Source: a virus
Strand: one strand, 5' to 3'
Length of the DNA stretch: 47,993 bases
Virus record (IMG/VR): IMGVR_UViG_3300034105_003429
Span: 1 to 47,993 of that record
Both the position numbers and the translations under genes were made by a program. Positions 1 through 7,682 of this stretch are shown in pieces. Position 1 is the first letter of the stretch; each line of letters begins with the position of its first letter. A model generated the notes under the pieces. It did not search any database. It was not told where the DNA came from and saw only the letters and a program-made list of their open reading frames with translations.

Positions 1-2
1 AA

Positions 3-71
3 GGTACCAAGTATATTATAGTCCTGAATGAGAAACAAACCAGATTTAAAAGACAATATATAAAATTATGA
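3..71 (+). CDS. C-terminal end of an upstream gene (partial)
   Basis: An open frame enters from the left edge and stops at 69-71, overlapping the next start codon as ATGA, the junction style used throughout this genome. Only about 22 residues are visible, basic and hydrophobic, too few to identify. The call rests only on the open frame and the overlap, so it could be chance. Confidence 0.35.
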   Translation, partial: GTKYIIVLNEKQTRFKRQYIKL

Positions 72-451
72 TAAAATATCTAATTTTACTGTTTTACTTA
101 ACAACATACTCACAAGAGGTTATACTAACATCTGGTCAATATGAATACAGTATTGGTCAAATATTTTATGTAGCACCTGAAGGGATACAAATTTCTGATG
201 AAGAACCTAAGTTAAATTTACTAAATAACTTAATTTCCGAAGTTACTATTTATCCAAATCCTACTAAGAATAATATAATTGTGAATTCTAGAATTGATGA
301 GTCTATAGACTATGAAGTCTATGATTTAACTGGAAGATTGATTAAAAGTAGTAGAATAAAAAATGAAGAAACTATTTTTTTTGAATCCCTGCCCAATACT
401 TTATATTTAATAAAAATCAATAATAGAATTTATAAACTACTTAAAATATAA
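68..451 (+). CDS. Small secreted protein with type IX secretion C-terminal sorting domain
   Basis: The 127-residue product starts with a short hydrophobic Sec-type signal (about residues 1-15, ending near TYSQE). A short segment with a YSIGQ motif follows, as is common in flavobacterial secreted proteins. The last ~70 residues look like a T9SS type A sorting domain: a YPNPT motif near residue 62, the YEVYDLTGRLIKS block near residue 82, and a C-terminal YLIKI/LLKI strand. In Bacteroidota such a domain directs export across the outer membrane through the Por machinery. There is almost no room for cargo between signal and sorting domain. The gene starts by ATGA overlap with the preceding frame and lies 3 bp before the next gene. 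Its role in a phage is unknown; uptake from the host is an inference. Confidence 0.72.
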   Translation: MIKYLILLFYLTTYSQEVILTSGQYEYSIGQIFYVAPEGIQISDEEPKLNLLNNLISEVTIYPNPTKNNIIVNSRIDESIDYEVYDLTGRLIKSSRIKNEETIFFESLPNTLYLIKINNRIYKLLKI

Positions 452-454
452 AAA

Positions 455-646
455 ATGAGCAAAGTAAAAATTGTACTTGAGTACATTATAGACAACGAGG
501 ATTGGACAGACCAAGAGTATGAAGACAATCAAGATGTAGAAAGAACTTTGGAAATAACCGAAGAGATGCTAAGAGCTTTAATACTTCAAAATGTTGAACT
601 GCAACCTGGAGACTTTATAGACCAAATTATAATAAATAAAAAATAA
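455..646 (+). CDS. Small acidic hypothetical protein
   Basis: A 63-residue, strongly acidic protein in the same tight series as its neighbours (3 bp after the previous stop, 1 bp before the next start). No signal peptide, membrane segment or recognisable motif is visible. Its reality is supported by spacing and by an unbroken reading frame with genome-typical codon use. The function is not recognised. Confidence 0.6.
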   Translation: MSKVKIVLEYIIDNEDWTDQEYEDNQDVERTLEITEEMLRALILQNVELQPGDFIDQIIINKK

Positions 647-647
647 G

Positions 648-1355
648 ATGAGAATCACATTAATTAGCGACACACATACTAAGCACGGTTTAATAGACCC
701 TAAATTGGACCTTCCAGGTGGAGACTTATTACTTCATGCTGGGGATTTAATGAACTCTGGTTATAATAAAAATGACATTAAAGATTTTTGTCACTGGTAT
801 AATTCGCTTGAGCATTATGACCAAAAGATATTTATTGCCGGAAATCATGATAGAACCTTTGAGGATTTTCCAGATGATGCAAGAGAGATTTATAGTTCTT
901 ATAAAGGCATTACATATTTACAAGACGAAAGACTTGATTTATGGGACGAGGATGACCAACAAACAGTTATTTATGGTACTCCATGGCAGCCATGGTTCTA
1001 TGACTGGGCTTTTAACCTACCGAAAGGCGGACCAGGATTAATGAGCAAATGGGAAGCCATTCCGGAAGACACTGATATATTAATCACTCACGGACCACCT
1101 CAAGAGATTTTGGATATTAGTGGACCTCCATATAATGAGCCACTCTTAGGATGCGCCTTATTGAGAGAACGAGTAGATGTAGTTAAACCAAAGATACATG
1201 TTTTTGGGCATATTCACGGTAGTTATGGTTATAAGTTCTTGAATGGAACTCATTTCTTTAATGCTTCAATCTTGAATGAAGAGTATAAGTACACGAACAA
1301 ACCAGTAACATTCGATTGGGACCCGGTTACTAATGAAGTAACATTCATAAATTAA
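648..1355 (+). CDS. Calcineurin-like metallophosphoesterase (MPPED/UPF0046 type)
   Basis: The 235-residue protein carries all metallophosphoesterase signature blocks in order: SDTH (residues 7-10), HAGDL (31-35), AGNHD (about 64-68), THGPP (about 147-151) and GHIHG (about 187-191). These supply the Asp/His/Asn ligands for a dinuclear metal centre. The layout matches the MPPED-like branch, whose members hydrolyse phosphodiesters or phosphomonoesters; the substrate cannot be read from sequence. It is the last gene before a merged terminator/promoter. A second, unrelated phosphoesterase lies at 5761-6426. Confidence 0.85.
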   Translation: MRITLISDTHTKHGLIDPKLDLPGGDLLLHAGDLMNSGYNKNDIKDFCHWYNSLEHYDQKIFIAGNHDRTFEDFPDDAREIYSSYKGITYLQDERLDLWDEDDQQTVIYGTPWQPWFYDWAFNLPKGGPGLMSKWEAIPEDTDILITHGPPQEILDISGPPYNEPLLGCALLRERVDVVKPKIHVFGHIHGSYGYKFLNGTHFFNASILNEEYKYTNKPVTFDWDPVTNEVTFIN

Positions 1356-1362
1356 CAAAACA

Positions 1363-1408
1363 TTAACACTCCAGATTTTACGGTCTGGGGTTTTTTGTTT
1401 ATATTTAC
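1363..1408 (+). promoter_or_regulatory. Early-type phage promoter P1
   Basis: TTAACAC (1363-1369), six bases, TTTTAC (1376-1381), 18 bases, then TATATTTAC (1400-1408). The next start codon is 21 bases downstream. The -7 box resembles the Bacteroidota TAnnTTTG consensus. The same arrangement recurs 11 more times in the window. Confidence 0.8.
1368..1396 (+). terminator. Intrinsic terminator overlapping a promoter
   Basis: An 8-bp stem (1368-1375 with 1384-1391, one G-U pair) closes an 8-base loop TTTTACGG and is followed by a T run. It ends the phosphoesterase transcript. The loop is also the upstream box of the next promoter. Confidence 0.8.
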
Positions 1409-1429
1409 ATTATAATTAAAACAAACAAT

Positions 1430-1735
1430 ATGTCTGAAAAAGTAGAAATTACCGTAGTTAAAACAAAGCCCTTAAAATCCACAACAAGTGTTGAAGGAGT
1501 ATTAGTACAATGCAGTGATAATAAATGGTACGCCATTTTAACAATGAGACCTAGTAGAAATCCATGGTATATGAAGGCCGTAAGTGCTACTTCTACCGGA
1601 AGAACTAATATTTCTGACGAACTATTCTCTAAGAGATGTACTGGAAGTGTTAAACCTGATGTAGAGGAAGGAACTCAAATCTTATTAAACGCCCTGAACG
1701 GACTTGAAGTTCCAAAGGACAAAATTGCATACTAA
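1430..1735 (+). CDS. Hypothetical protein, first gene of promoter P1 cassette
   Basis: A 101-residue soluble protein with mixed alpha/beta character, no cysteine cluster beyond two isolated Cys, and no recognised motif. It begins right after a strong early promoter, which supports expression. The following gene starts 1 bp after its stop. Function is not recognised. Confidence 0.7.
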   Translation: MSEKVEITVVKTKPLKSTTSVEGVLVQCSDNKWYAILTMRPSRNPWYMKAVSATSTGRTNISDELFSKRCTGSVKPDVEEGTQILLNALNGLEVPKDKIAY

Positions 1736-1736
1736 A

Positions 1737-2342
1737 ATGATAAACAACTTAGAAATAATCAAACCACTTTTAAACTTTGAAAACAAAGGAGACTTTTATA
1801 TGCTCTATGTTTTTAAACGTAAAAAGGACCAGCCAGCAGATGAACGAGATAATCACCAATCGGTGCGGACTATTAAGACCTATTGTATCGAGAGCATCGA
1901 CCACTTGGAGAGACGATGGGATGAGGTTATTCAACTTTGTGAAATGTTTAAAGCCAGAGCCTACATCCACGTTCAAAAACAAAACCAATTCGACGTAAGT
2001 CTAAATATGATGGTCGACTTGGCTCAACGTATCCAAAATGGTCAACATAACCAAAAGGGTCTATTCGACTCAGTAGTTGGACAAATCAAAACTGGAGAGA
2101 AGAGATGGATAATCGATGTTGATGATATTATGGAAGCCAGTCCTATAATGATGGCCTACATAGACCATGAATGCGGACCATTTGGAGAGTCAAAAATCGA
2201 GGCTATTATCCCAACCAAGAATGGACATCACTTGATTACTAAGAAATTCAATGTGTTAAAGTTTAAAGAGAAATATCCCGACCTGGACATACAAAAACGT
2301 AATCCGACCCTCTTATATTACCCTAATAGTTTAGACCTATAA
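1737..2342 (+). CDS. Hypothetical protein with weak archaeo-eukaryotic-primase-like motifs
   Basis: The start at 1737 is chosen because it follows the previous stop by one base; a longer frame from 1704 would run into the upstream gene. The 201-residue product has a hydrophobic strand ending in an acidic IDVDD cluster (about residue 122) and later a KNGHHLI block (about 160). These resemble motif I (hhhDhD) and motif II (sxH) of the archaeo-eukaryotic primase fold, and a basic RAYIHV strand precedes them. The resemblance is by motif only and the third acidic motif is uncertain. A nucleotidyltransferase or RNA-ligase-like enzyme are other possibilities. Confidence 0.6.
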   Translation: MINNLEIIKPLLNFENKGDFYMLYVFKRKKDQPADERDNHQSVRTIKTYCIESIDHLERRWDEVIQLCEMFKARAYIHVQKQNQFDVSLNMMVDLAQRIQNGQHNQKGLFDSVVGQIKTGEKRWIIDVDDIMEASPIMMAYIDHECGPFGESKIEAIIPTKNGHHLITKKFNVLKFKEKYPDLDIQKRNPTLLYYPNSLDL

Positions 2343-2365
2343 AGAAAAGAAGGTCGTTTTAAATG

Positions 2366-2373
2366 GATATATA
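2366..2373 (+). promoter_or_regulatory. Putative late promoter (GATATATA)
   Basis: GATATATA lies 26 bases before the large virion-type gene at 2399. The same octamer recurs upstream of the Hc1-like, ferritin, capsid-targeting-like and homing-endonuclease genes, and resembles the T4 late -10 TATAAATA. There is no early-type promoter here. Confidence 0.45.
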
Positions 2374-2398
2374 CTTTAAATAAAAAAAAAGTTAAAGT

Positions 2399-4723
2399 AT
2401 GTCAATATTTAAAACGACTTTAAGTGTAGAGTCAGCCGATCAATCTACACCTGTTAAATTTACCACTTCATATAACAACGATCTACTAGATAATATTGTT
2501 ATGAGCAAGGTAACAGTTAATACTAATCCTACAGAAATTCCATTAGGCGGTGGTAGATCTAGAGGTTCATTCCTTTATGTTAAATCAACTGCAACAAACC
2601 CAAAGCAAAATATAATTGGTATTGTAACTGGTGGAGGCGTAATCACTCTTTCTCCTGGAGAATTTGCCGCTGTTCCTCTTTATACATATAATGAAAACGA
2701 GGGTCCTTTTGGAAGTAACAGTATTGGAGCATTTACAACAAATGGAACTGCAGAATTAGAATATTTTACTGGAAGTCGAGGAGAAGATGTTGGAGAAAAT
2801 GTGCTTGTAAAATTCAAAGACTCTGGTACTACGTGGAAATATTTTACATTAGACGCTAATACAGCAATCCCTGGACAAGGGCCTAATATATTTATGAACG
2901 GATCAATAGTAGATACTACAATTAACACCACCGACTATCCAAATGAGACAACTCAAGCAGTTGTTAATCGAAAGGGTTATATTTGGAGATTTTATGATAA
3001 TGCCGGAAACAATATATTTGTTTTTGTAAATAGTAGAGGTTCTATAATCGGTGCTGAAAATATTAATCAAGCTTTTAACAGTTACAATGGAGATGGAAGA
3101 GCCAACCTAATATATTGGTATGACGGAGACGACGGACATGCAATCTATTTTGATGGTGATAACTTTTATCAACATGATTTTATAGGTATTAGTAATATCT
3201 ACGTTGAAAATAACTGGGATACCTGCGCTGCTGATGGAACTTTTCCTGTATACATTGAAGGTTATAATGGAACAGTAAATGAAGCCGTATTTTTAATTAA
3301 AGGTGCTAATAAAACCCTAATCAAAAACACCAATCCAAGCACTAATTTCACAAATTCTTATGTATACTCACATGGTAACTTTATTGCAGTTGAAACCTTA
3401 ACTGAAGGAAGTACATACGATGTTATAGAAACTCTTGAAATTTTTAACACAGATGGTACACTTCTTAAAACTGTAAATATTAATACAGAAATGACACAGC
3501 GTGACTACTATTTCTATGGTTCGGGTAAAATGCAAGTGGTATATACAGAAACCAATTCTGGAGATTTTATATTCTTGAACTACAACCAACTTACTGGAAA
3601 ACTTATTGGAGAGGACCTAACTTGGACTTCAAATCATAACGCTTATGAGGTTATCAGTGATACTTATTACACTGGAAGTGGAAGGGACTACAAACCAGAA
3701 TCGGTTGCAATTATTTTGCACGGAGATTTTGCCTTCAGTAATAGTCATTTATTAGATATAGACACTGACGGAGACCTTGAAGTAACCTATATTATCAATA
3801 ATGATTTGGAAGCAAGAAATTATATTGTACCAAATACCGAAGATACTTTCTATGCAAGTAATATCTCCACCAACAAAATCTATGCAACTGATAAAGATTT
3901 TATATTACTATCAGGTGATAATGACACAAGTGGACCATTGGTTGCAACTCGTTTTACATCCGGAGCTGAACCAACTCGTTTTAACCTTATTAATGATTTG
4001 AGTGCTTATAATGTTTCAACTTATTGGTCAGAATGTTTTGGAGATTATCGTGCATTATGGCTTAGACCTGATACTGTTTCACCATACACTCGTGAAATAA
4101 CAGTTTATGATTCAAAAGTACTGGACAAAATTTTAATCAGTGACAATGACGACTGGTCTAGTGAATTTAATACATTAATTGCAATAGATTACACTACTGA
4201 CAAAGAGTGGTACTTTAATACCTCTACTAAAAAATGGACACTACTTCCAACATTTACTAATGGAAGTTATTGGAACAATGGTTCTGAAGGTGACCAATAC
4301 CCTGTAAGTCCTGGTAAAATTTTATTAGTTAGACCTCAATTCACCTCAACATTAGACACCTTATATGGTAGAATGATAACCAGAGGAGCTGCGGCTAATG
4401 AAAAGGAATTACTTAAACTTGGAAACATATATACTTGGAGTTTAAACATGAGTACCGAAACAGTAGTTTTAGCCTATAAGGAAACCTCAAATAGTAATTG
4501 GAAAGTTCGTGTCTTTGACCTTAACCTTAGTTTTTTATATGAAATCGATACTGAAAAACCAAATTATGATAATTATACTAACTACGGAAAATTAAATTAC
4601 TGGGTATTTAATGACAACAATCGTAACTACACTCATTATAAATTTGGGAAATTGCTAAGCTCGTTAACTACAACCCATCCTAATGGATACAATTATGCTT
4701 TTGATAGCAACGGCTGGTGGTAA
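2399..4723 (+). CDS. Large beta-rich virion protein, probably tail fibre or decoration type
   Basis: The 774-residue product is rich in Thr, Ser, Asn, Gly and aromatic residues with alternating hydrophobic strands, typical of fibre and propeller-like virion proteins. It has no signal peptide or membrane helix. Repeated short blocks such as GDGR, DGDDG and DTDGDLE suggest beta-propeller or calcium-binding-like loops, but no repeat period is certain. The N-terminus (KTTLSVES) resembles that of the small protein at 5203 (KTTITLDS), suggesting a shared attachment or assembly domain. The putative late promoter just upstream fits a structural role. A catalytic activity cannot be excluded. Confidence 0.65.
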   Translation: MSIFKTTLSVESADQSTPVKFTTSYNNDLLDNIVMSKVTVNTNPTEIPLGGGRSRGSFLYVKSTATNPKQNIIGIVTGGGVITLSPGEFAAVPLYTYNENEGPFGSNSIGAFTTNGTAELEYFTGSRGEDVGENVLVKFKDSGTTWKYFTLDANTAIPGQGPNIFMNGSIVDTTINTTDYPNETTQAVVNRKGYIWRFYDNAGNNIFVFVNSRGSIIGAENINQAFNSYNGDGRANLIYWYDGDDGHAIYFDGDNFYQHDFIGISNIYVENNWDTCAADGTFPVYIEGYNGTVNEAVFLIKGANKTLIKNTNPSTNFTNSYVYSHGNFIAVETLTEGSTYDVIETLEIFNTDGTLLKTVNINTEMTQRDYYFYGSGKMQVVYTETNSGDFIFLNYNQLTGKLIGEDLTWTSNHNAYEVISDTYYTGSGRDYKPESVAIILHGDFAFSNSHLLDIDTDGDLEVTYIINNDLEARNYIVPNTEDTFYASNISTNKIYATDKDFILLSGDNDTSGPLVATRFTSGAEPTRFNLINDLSAYNVSTYWSECFGDYRALWLRPDTVSPYTREITVYDSKVLDKILISDNDDWSSEFNTLIAIDYTTDKEWYFNTSTKKWTLLPTFTNGSYWNNGSEGDQYPVSPGKILLVRPQFTSTLDTLYGRMITRGAAANEKELLKLGNIYTWSLNMSTETVVLAYKETSNSNWKVRVFDLNLSFLYEIDTEKPNYDNYTNYGKLNYWVFNDNNRNYTHYKFGKLLSSLTTTHPNGYNYAFDSNGWW

Positions 4724-4759
4724 TCTTTAAAATTTAATATAAAACAAAAACATATAAAT

Positions 4760-5182
4760 ATGAACTATACAGTTAACGCAAACATCTACGAAACAGTAGA
4801 TGTAAATTATAAAAAGAAAGATTCAAAAGGAGTACAACTTCTTTCTGAATATAAAAAAGAACCCGTTAAAAAAAGAGCTTTTAGTTTATCAACAGAGGCT
4901 AATATTGAAACATACACTGCAGATGAAATTATCACATCAGTGAAAGCCAAATTAAATCTTCCAGAAGGGGTAGTTGATGTTAAACTTACAGCGCACGGAA
5001 AAGATTTAGTTGGAACCGAGGCAGTAACCTCTTACGGAGTAAAATTTGAAGCAACTCTTCCACTTAAAACAAAAGCAGAAGTTCCTGTTGCTCCAGTAGT
5101 TGAAGAAACTCCAGTAGTAGAAGAAACTCCAGTAGTAGAAGAAACTCCAGTAGTAGAAGAAACTCCAGAAAACCCTGCATAA
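4760..5182 (+). CDS. Hypothetical structural-type protein with VVEETP tail
   Basis: The 140-residue protein has a Lys-rich N-terminal half, a central globular section and an acidic C-terminal tail of four VVEETP repeats (about residues 112-135). Such Pro/Glu tails are flexible linkers or charged surface extensions. It sits between two proteins that look like virion components, so a structural or assembly role is inferred. No enzyme motif is visible. Confidence 0.65.
   Translation: MNYTVNANIYETVDVNYKKKDSKGVQLLSEYKKEPVKKRAFSLSTEANIETYTADEIITSVKAKLNLPEGVVDVKLTAHGKDLVGTEAVTSYGVKFEATLPLKTKAEVPVAPVVEETPVVEETPVVEETPVVEETPENPA
5093..5164 (+). repeat. In-frame 18-bp tandem repeat, four copies
   Basis: Four consecutive 18-base units run from 5093 to 5164, differing by one base in the first copy, each encoding PVVEET. 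Copy number probably varies between related phages by replication slippage, changing tail length without a frameshift. Confidence 0.9.
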
Positions 5183-5202
5183 ATAAAAAATAATATAAAG
5201 AG

Positions 5203-5619
5203 ATGGCATCATTAAAAACAACAATAACACTGGATTCAAGTACTCTTTTCCCAAATCCATTGTCAATAAAATCAACAGATACTGAGACTATTAATGGTGA
5301 TTCAACATCATTAATTACTAATCAAATTCAGCCATCTGCTACAGAAGTATTATTAGAAACTAACGAACAATCTGGAAATTTTGGAATTATTTATCTATAT
5401 TGTCAATCTGCAAGTACTAATTCAAACTTCGGAATTGATATTTATTTAACACATAAAAGCGCACCTACAGTTACCATACATTTCGCAAGATTGCTATCTG
5501 GAAATGCAACATTCCTACCAATTTATGCAGCAGACATTGCAGGTTTCAAAATCGATATTAAAAATAATGACCCGGTTAGCCCAGCAACAGTAACATATTT
5601 TTACGGTTCTAAAGACTAA
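5203..5619 (+). CDS. Small beta-rich virion-type protein
   Basis: A 138-residue protein of Ser/Thr-rich beta strands starting KTTITLDS, similar to the first residues of the 774-residue protein upstream. It ends in an aromatic strand (TYFYGS). No signal peptide or membrane segment is present. It is the last gene before a strong terminator, so 2399-5619 forms one transcription unit of probable structural genes. A fibre, head-decoration or adaptor role is an inference from composition and context. Confidence 0.65.
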   Translation: MASLKTTITLDSSTLFPNPLSIKSTDTETINGDSTSLITNQIQPSATEVLLETNEQSGNFGIIYLYCQSASTNSNFGIDIYLTHKSAPTVTIHFARLLSGNATFLPIYAADIAGFKIDIKNNDPVSPATVTYFYGSKD

Positions 5620-5642
5620 TTAAAAGATACATTTAATACAGG

Positions 5643-5669
5643 AGAGGAGCAATATTGCTCCTCTTTTTT
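5643..5669 (+). terminator. Strong intrinsic terminator
   Basis: A perfect 11-bp inverted repeat (5643-5653 with 5654-5664) with no extra loop bases is followed by a T-rich run. It closes the structural-type cassette and has a different stem from the terminator/promoter hybrids. Confidence 0.85.
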
Positions 5670-5690
5670 GTTAATAACTTTAACAAAATT

Positions 5691-5736
5691 TTAACACTTA
5701 AAGTTTTACCGATTCAAAACTATTGATTATATTTAC
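5691..5736 (+). promoter_or_regulatory. Early-type phage promoter P2
   Basis: TTAACAC (5691-5697), six bases, TTTTAC (5704-5709), 18 bases, TATATTTAC (5728-5736); ATG 24 bases downstream. The upstream box is not in a hairpin here because a separate terminator precedes it. Confidence 0.8.
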
Positions 5737-5760
5737 ATATCAAATTAAAACAAACACATT

Positions 5761-6426
5761 ATGAAAATAGTAGTTAACCCAGGACAAAGAGTCTTTTTTA
5801 CTTCAGACACTCACTACAACCATACAAATATTTGTAGAGGAGTCAGTAAATGGGATGGTGCCCGAGGTACTAGGGATTACAAGACATTGGACCAGATGAA
5901 CATCGACTTGCAGGACAATATAAACATGTTGGTTATGGAAAACGACATCCTGATTCACTTGGGTGATTGGAGCTTTGGTGGTTTTGATTCTATTGTAGAA
6001 TTTAGAAACAAATTAAACTGTAAAAATATCCACCTTTTCTTAGGAAATCACGACCATCATATCCTTACAAACCGTGGAGATGTTCAAGACCTTTTCGCCT
6101 CAGTAAATGAGCAAAGAATGGTTACAATCGTTATGCCTCCATTGGTTAAAAACGGACCAAGTGCAAAACACCGATTCGTAATGAGTCACTACCCTATGGC
6201 TAGTTGGCAAGATATGGGACAGGGAGTTATGCACATCCACGGACATATTCACACACCTCACCAGTTTAAAGTTGGACCTGGCCGAATGATGGATGTTGGA
6301 ATCGATGGAAGTCCTGATTTTCAGCCATACACAATTCAACAAGTTTTGAAACTAATTGGCAATAGACCTATAAAATCTTTATTAACCCATGAATTTGACC
6401 ACCATAATGACGCGGCAACTTCTTAA
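5761..6426 (+). CDS. Calcineurin-like metallophosphoesterase, phage type
   Basis: The 221-residue protein shows the metallophosphoesterase blocks SDTHYNH (about residues 15-21), HLGDWSFGG (about 68-76), LGNHDHH (about 95-101), SHYPM (about 141-145), GHIH (about 161-164) and DVGID. All metal ligands appear present. Phages often carry this compact form, whose substrate is usually unknown. First gene after promoter P2, so probably expressed early. Confidence 0.85.
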   Translation: MKIVVNPGQRVFFTSDTHYNHTNICRGVSKWDGARGTRDYKTLDQMNIDLQDNINMLVMENDILIHLGDWSFGGFDSIVEFRNKLNCKNIHLFLGNHDHHILTNRGDVQDLFASVNEQRMVTIVMPPLVKNGPSAKHRFVMSHYPMASWQDMGQGVMHIHGHIHTPHQFKVGPGRMMDVGIDGSPDFQPYTIQQVLKLIGNRPIKSLLTHEFDHHNDAATS

Positions 6427-6438
6427 TTTTAAACAACT

Positions 6439-6723
6439 ATGAATACATTTTCTAAATTTTTCTTGATGATTCTTGGTATCTTTATCGGAATCGCCGGAGT
6501 ATTTCAACTCCAACAAATTGCATTTGAACTATTAAGTGCACCGGACGATGGTCTCTTCTTTCTGGGACTTTTTTATCTAGCAATTGTAATTTTTATATGG
6601 GGAAGTGCCGTATATGTTATAGCTGACTATTTAATAAAGTTAAAGAACAAAAAAGACTCTGAATGCACTACATGCAAATGTGGAGCAAAAAAAGTAAGTA
6701 ATAAACAAAAACCAAATAATTAA
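6439..6723 (+). CDS. Small membrane protein with two TM segments and Cys-rich tail
   Basis: The 94-residue protein has two hydrophobic stretches (about residues 6-28 and 40-62), then a basic tail with a TTCKCG cysteine pair. It is an inner-membrane candidate with a cytosolic C-terminus by the positive-inside rule. It sits between a phosphoesterase and an SPFH protein in one operon. No family recognised. Confidence 0.65.
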   Translation: MNTFSKFFLMILGIFIGIAGVFQLQQIAFELLSAPDDGLFFLGLFYLAIVIFIWGSAVYVIADYLIKLKNKKDSECTTCKCGAKKVSNKQKPNN

Positions 6724-6739
6724 TTTAAAACAAAAAAAA

Positions 6740-7585
6740 ATGAGATTAAAATCAATTGTAGTAATTTTAGCAGTAGTAGTAGGTATTTTCGCAATGTTTA
6801 GTTCATGCGAAGTAATTGATGCAGGACATGTAGGAGTAAAGGTTAACATGTATGGCTCAGGTAAAGGGGTCAATAATGTAACAGCATGCACAGGATGGGT
6901 ATTTTTTAATCCTGTTACAACAAAGATTTATGAGTTTCCAACATTTATTCAACATAAAGAATATAAGAACTCAGAGGAAGGAGACAATTCATTTACTGTA
7001 AATACAAAAGATGGTTCGGAGTTCCGAGTTGCACCTATATTAAATTACTCAGTGAGTGCAGACAAAGCACCTTCAATATTTGCCAAATATCGTAGAACCT
7101 TACCAGAATTGGAGGAAGGTTTCTTAAAGACGGCAATATATGACGCATTCCGACTTGCAACTAATAAATATTCAGCAGAACAATTAATATCAAATAGAGC
7201 CCTTTTCGAAGTTGAAGTAAGAAGGTTATTAGAAGCGCAGATTGTTAAAGAAGGATTTATAGTTAATCAATTTACATCTAACTTAGAATATCCTACATCA
7301 TTTAAGAATGCCATTAATGCGAAGAACAATGCAGTTCAGGCAGCCCTAACCGCAGAGAATCAAGTACAAACTGCGACAGCTCAAGCTAAAATTAAAGTAG
7401 CAAAAGCACAAGGAGACGCTGAAGCCCTGTTAACAAACGCAAGAGCAGAAGCAGAGTCTAATAAATTAAGACAATCGACCTTGACTCCGATGTTATTACA
7501 ACAACAGTGGATAGAGAGATGGGATGGAGCACTTCCTACCACTCAATTGGCAAGTGGAGCTAATACTATGTACGGTTTAAAATAA
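6740..7585 (+). CDS. SPFH/band-7 (prohibitin-like) membrane protein, possible lipoprotein
   Basis: The 281-residue protein has an N-terminal hydrophobic segment (residues 5-20) ending FSSCE, which could be a lipobox or the end of a TM anchor. An SPFH domain follows with the characteristic DAGHVGVKVN start and a tail of Ala/Gln/Glu-rich coiled coil (NAVQAAL, AQAKIKVAKAQGDAEA). SPFH proteins oligomerise into membrane-bound rings or microdomains and often control proteases. A phage copy may reshape or protect the host envelope; this role is inferred. It closes the P2 cassette before a terminator/promoter hybrid. Confidence 0.85.
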   Translation: MRLKSIVVILAVVVGIFAMFSSCEVIDAGHVGVKVNMYGSGKGVNNVTACTGWVFFNPVTTKIYEFPTFIQHKEYKNSEEGDNSFTVNTKDGSEFRVAPILNYSVSADKAPSIFAKYRRTLPELEEGFLKTAIYDAFRLATNKYSAEQLISNRALFEVEVRRLLEAQIVKEGFIVNQFTSNLEYPTSFKNAINAKNNAVQAALTAENQVQTATAQAKIKVAKAQGDAEALLTNARAEAESNKLRQSTLTPMLLQQQWIERWDGALPTTQLASGANTMYGLK

Positions 7586-7610
7586 ACTTTAACAAAACAT
7601 TAACAAAACA

Positions 7611-7656
7611 TTAACACTCCAGATTTTACCGTCTGGAGTTTTTTGATTATATTTAC
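7611..7656 (+). promoter_or_regulatory. Early-type phage promoter P3
   Basis: TTAACAC (7611-7617), TTTTAC (7624-7629) in the hairpin loop, 18 bases, TATATTTAC (7648-7656); ATG 26 bases downstream. A short tandem of AACAAAACATT lies just upstream. Confidence 0.8.
7616..7645 (+). terminator. Intrinsic terminator overlapping promoter P3
   Basis: A perfect 8-bp stem ACTCCAGA/TCTGGAGT (7616-7623, 7632-7639) with loop TTTTACCG and a T run. It ends the SPFH transcript and is embedded in the next promoter. Confidence 0.85.
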
Positions 7657-7682
7657 ATATCTAAATTTAACAAAGAAACATT

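Noticed and set aside
772-1041. Second frame inside the first metallophosphoesterase
   Set aside because: Fully contained in a gene with intact catalytic motifs; shadow frame.
5006-5275. Minus-strand frame opposite the VVEETP gene
   Set aside because: Its repeated FFYYWS composition is the mirror of the 18-bp tandem repeat; no promoter on the minus strand.
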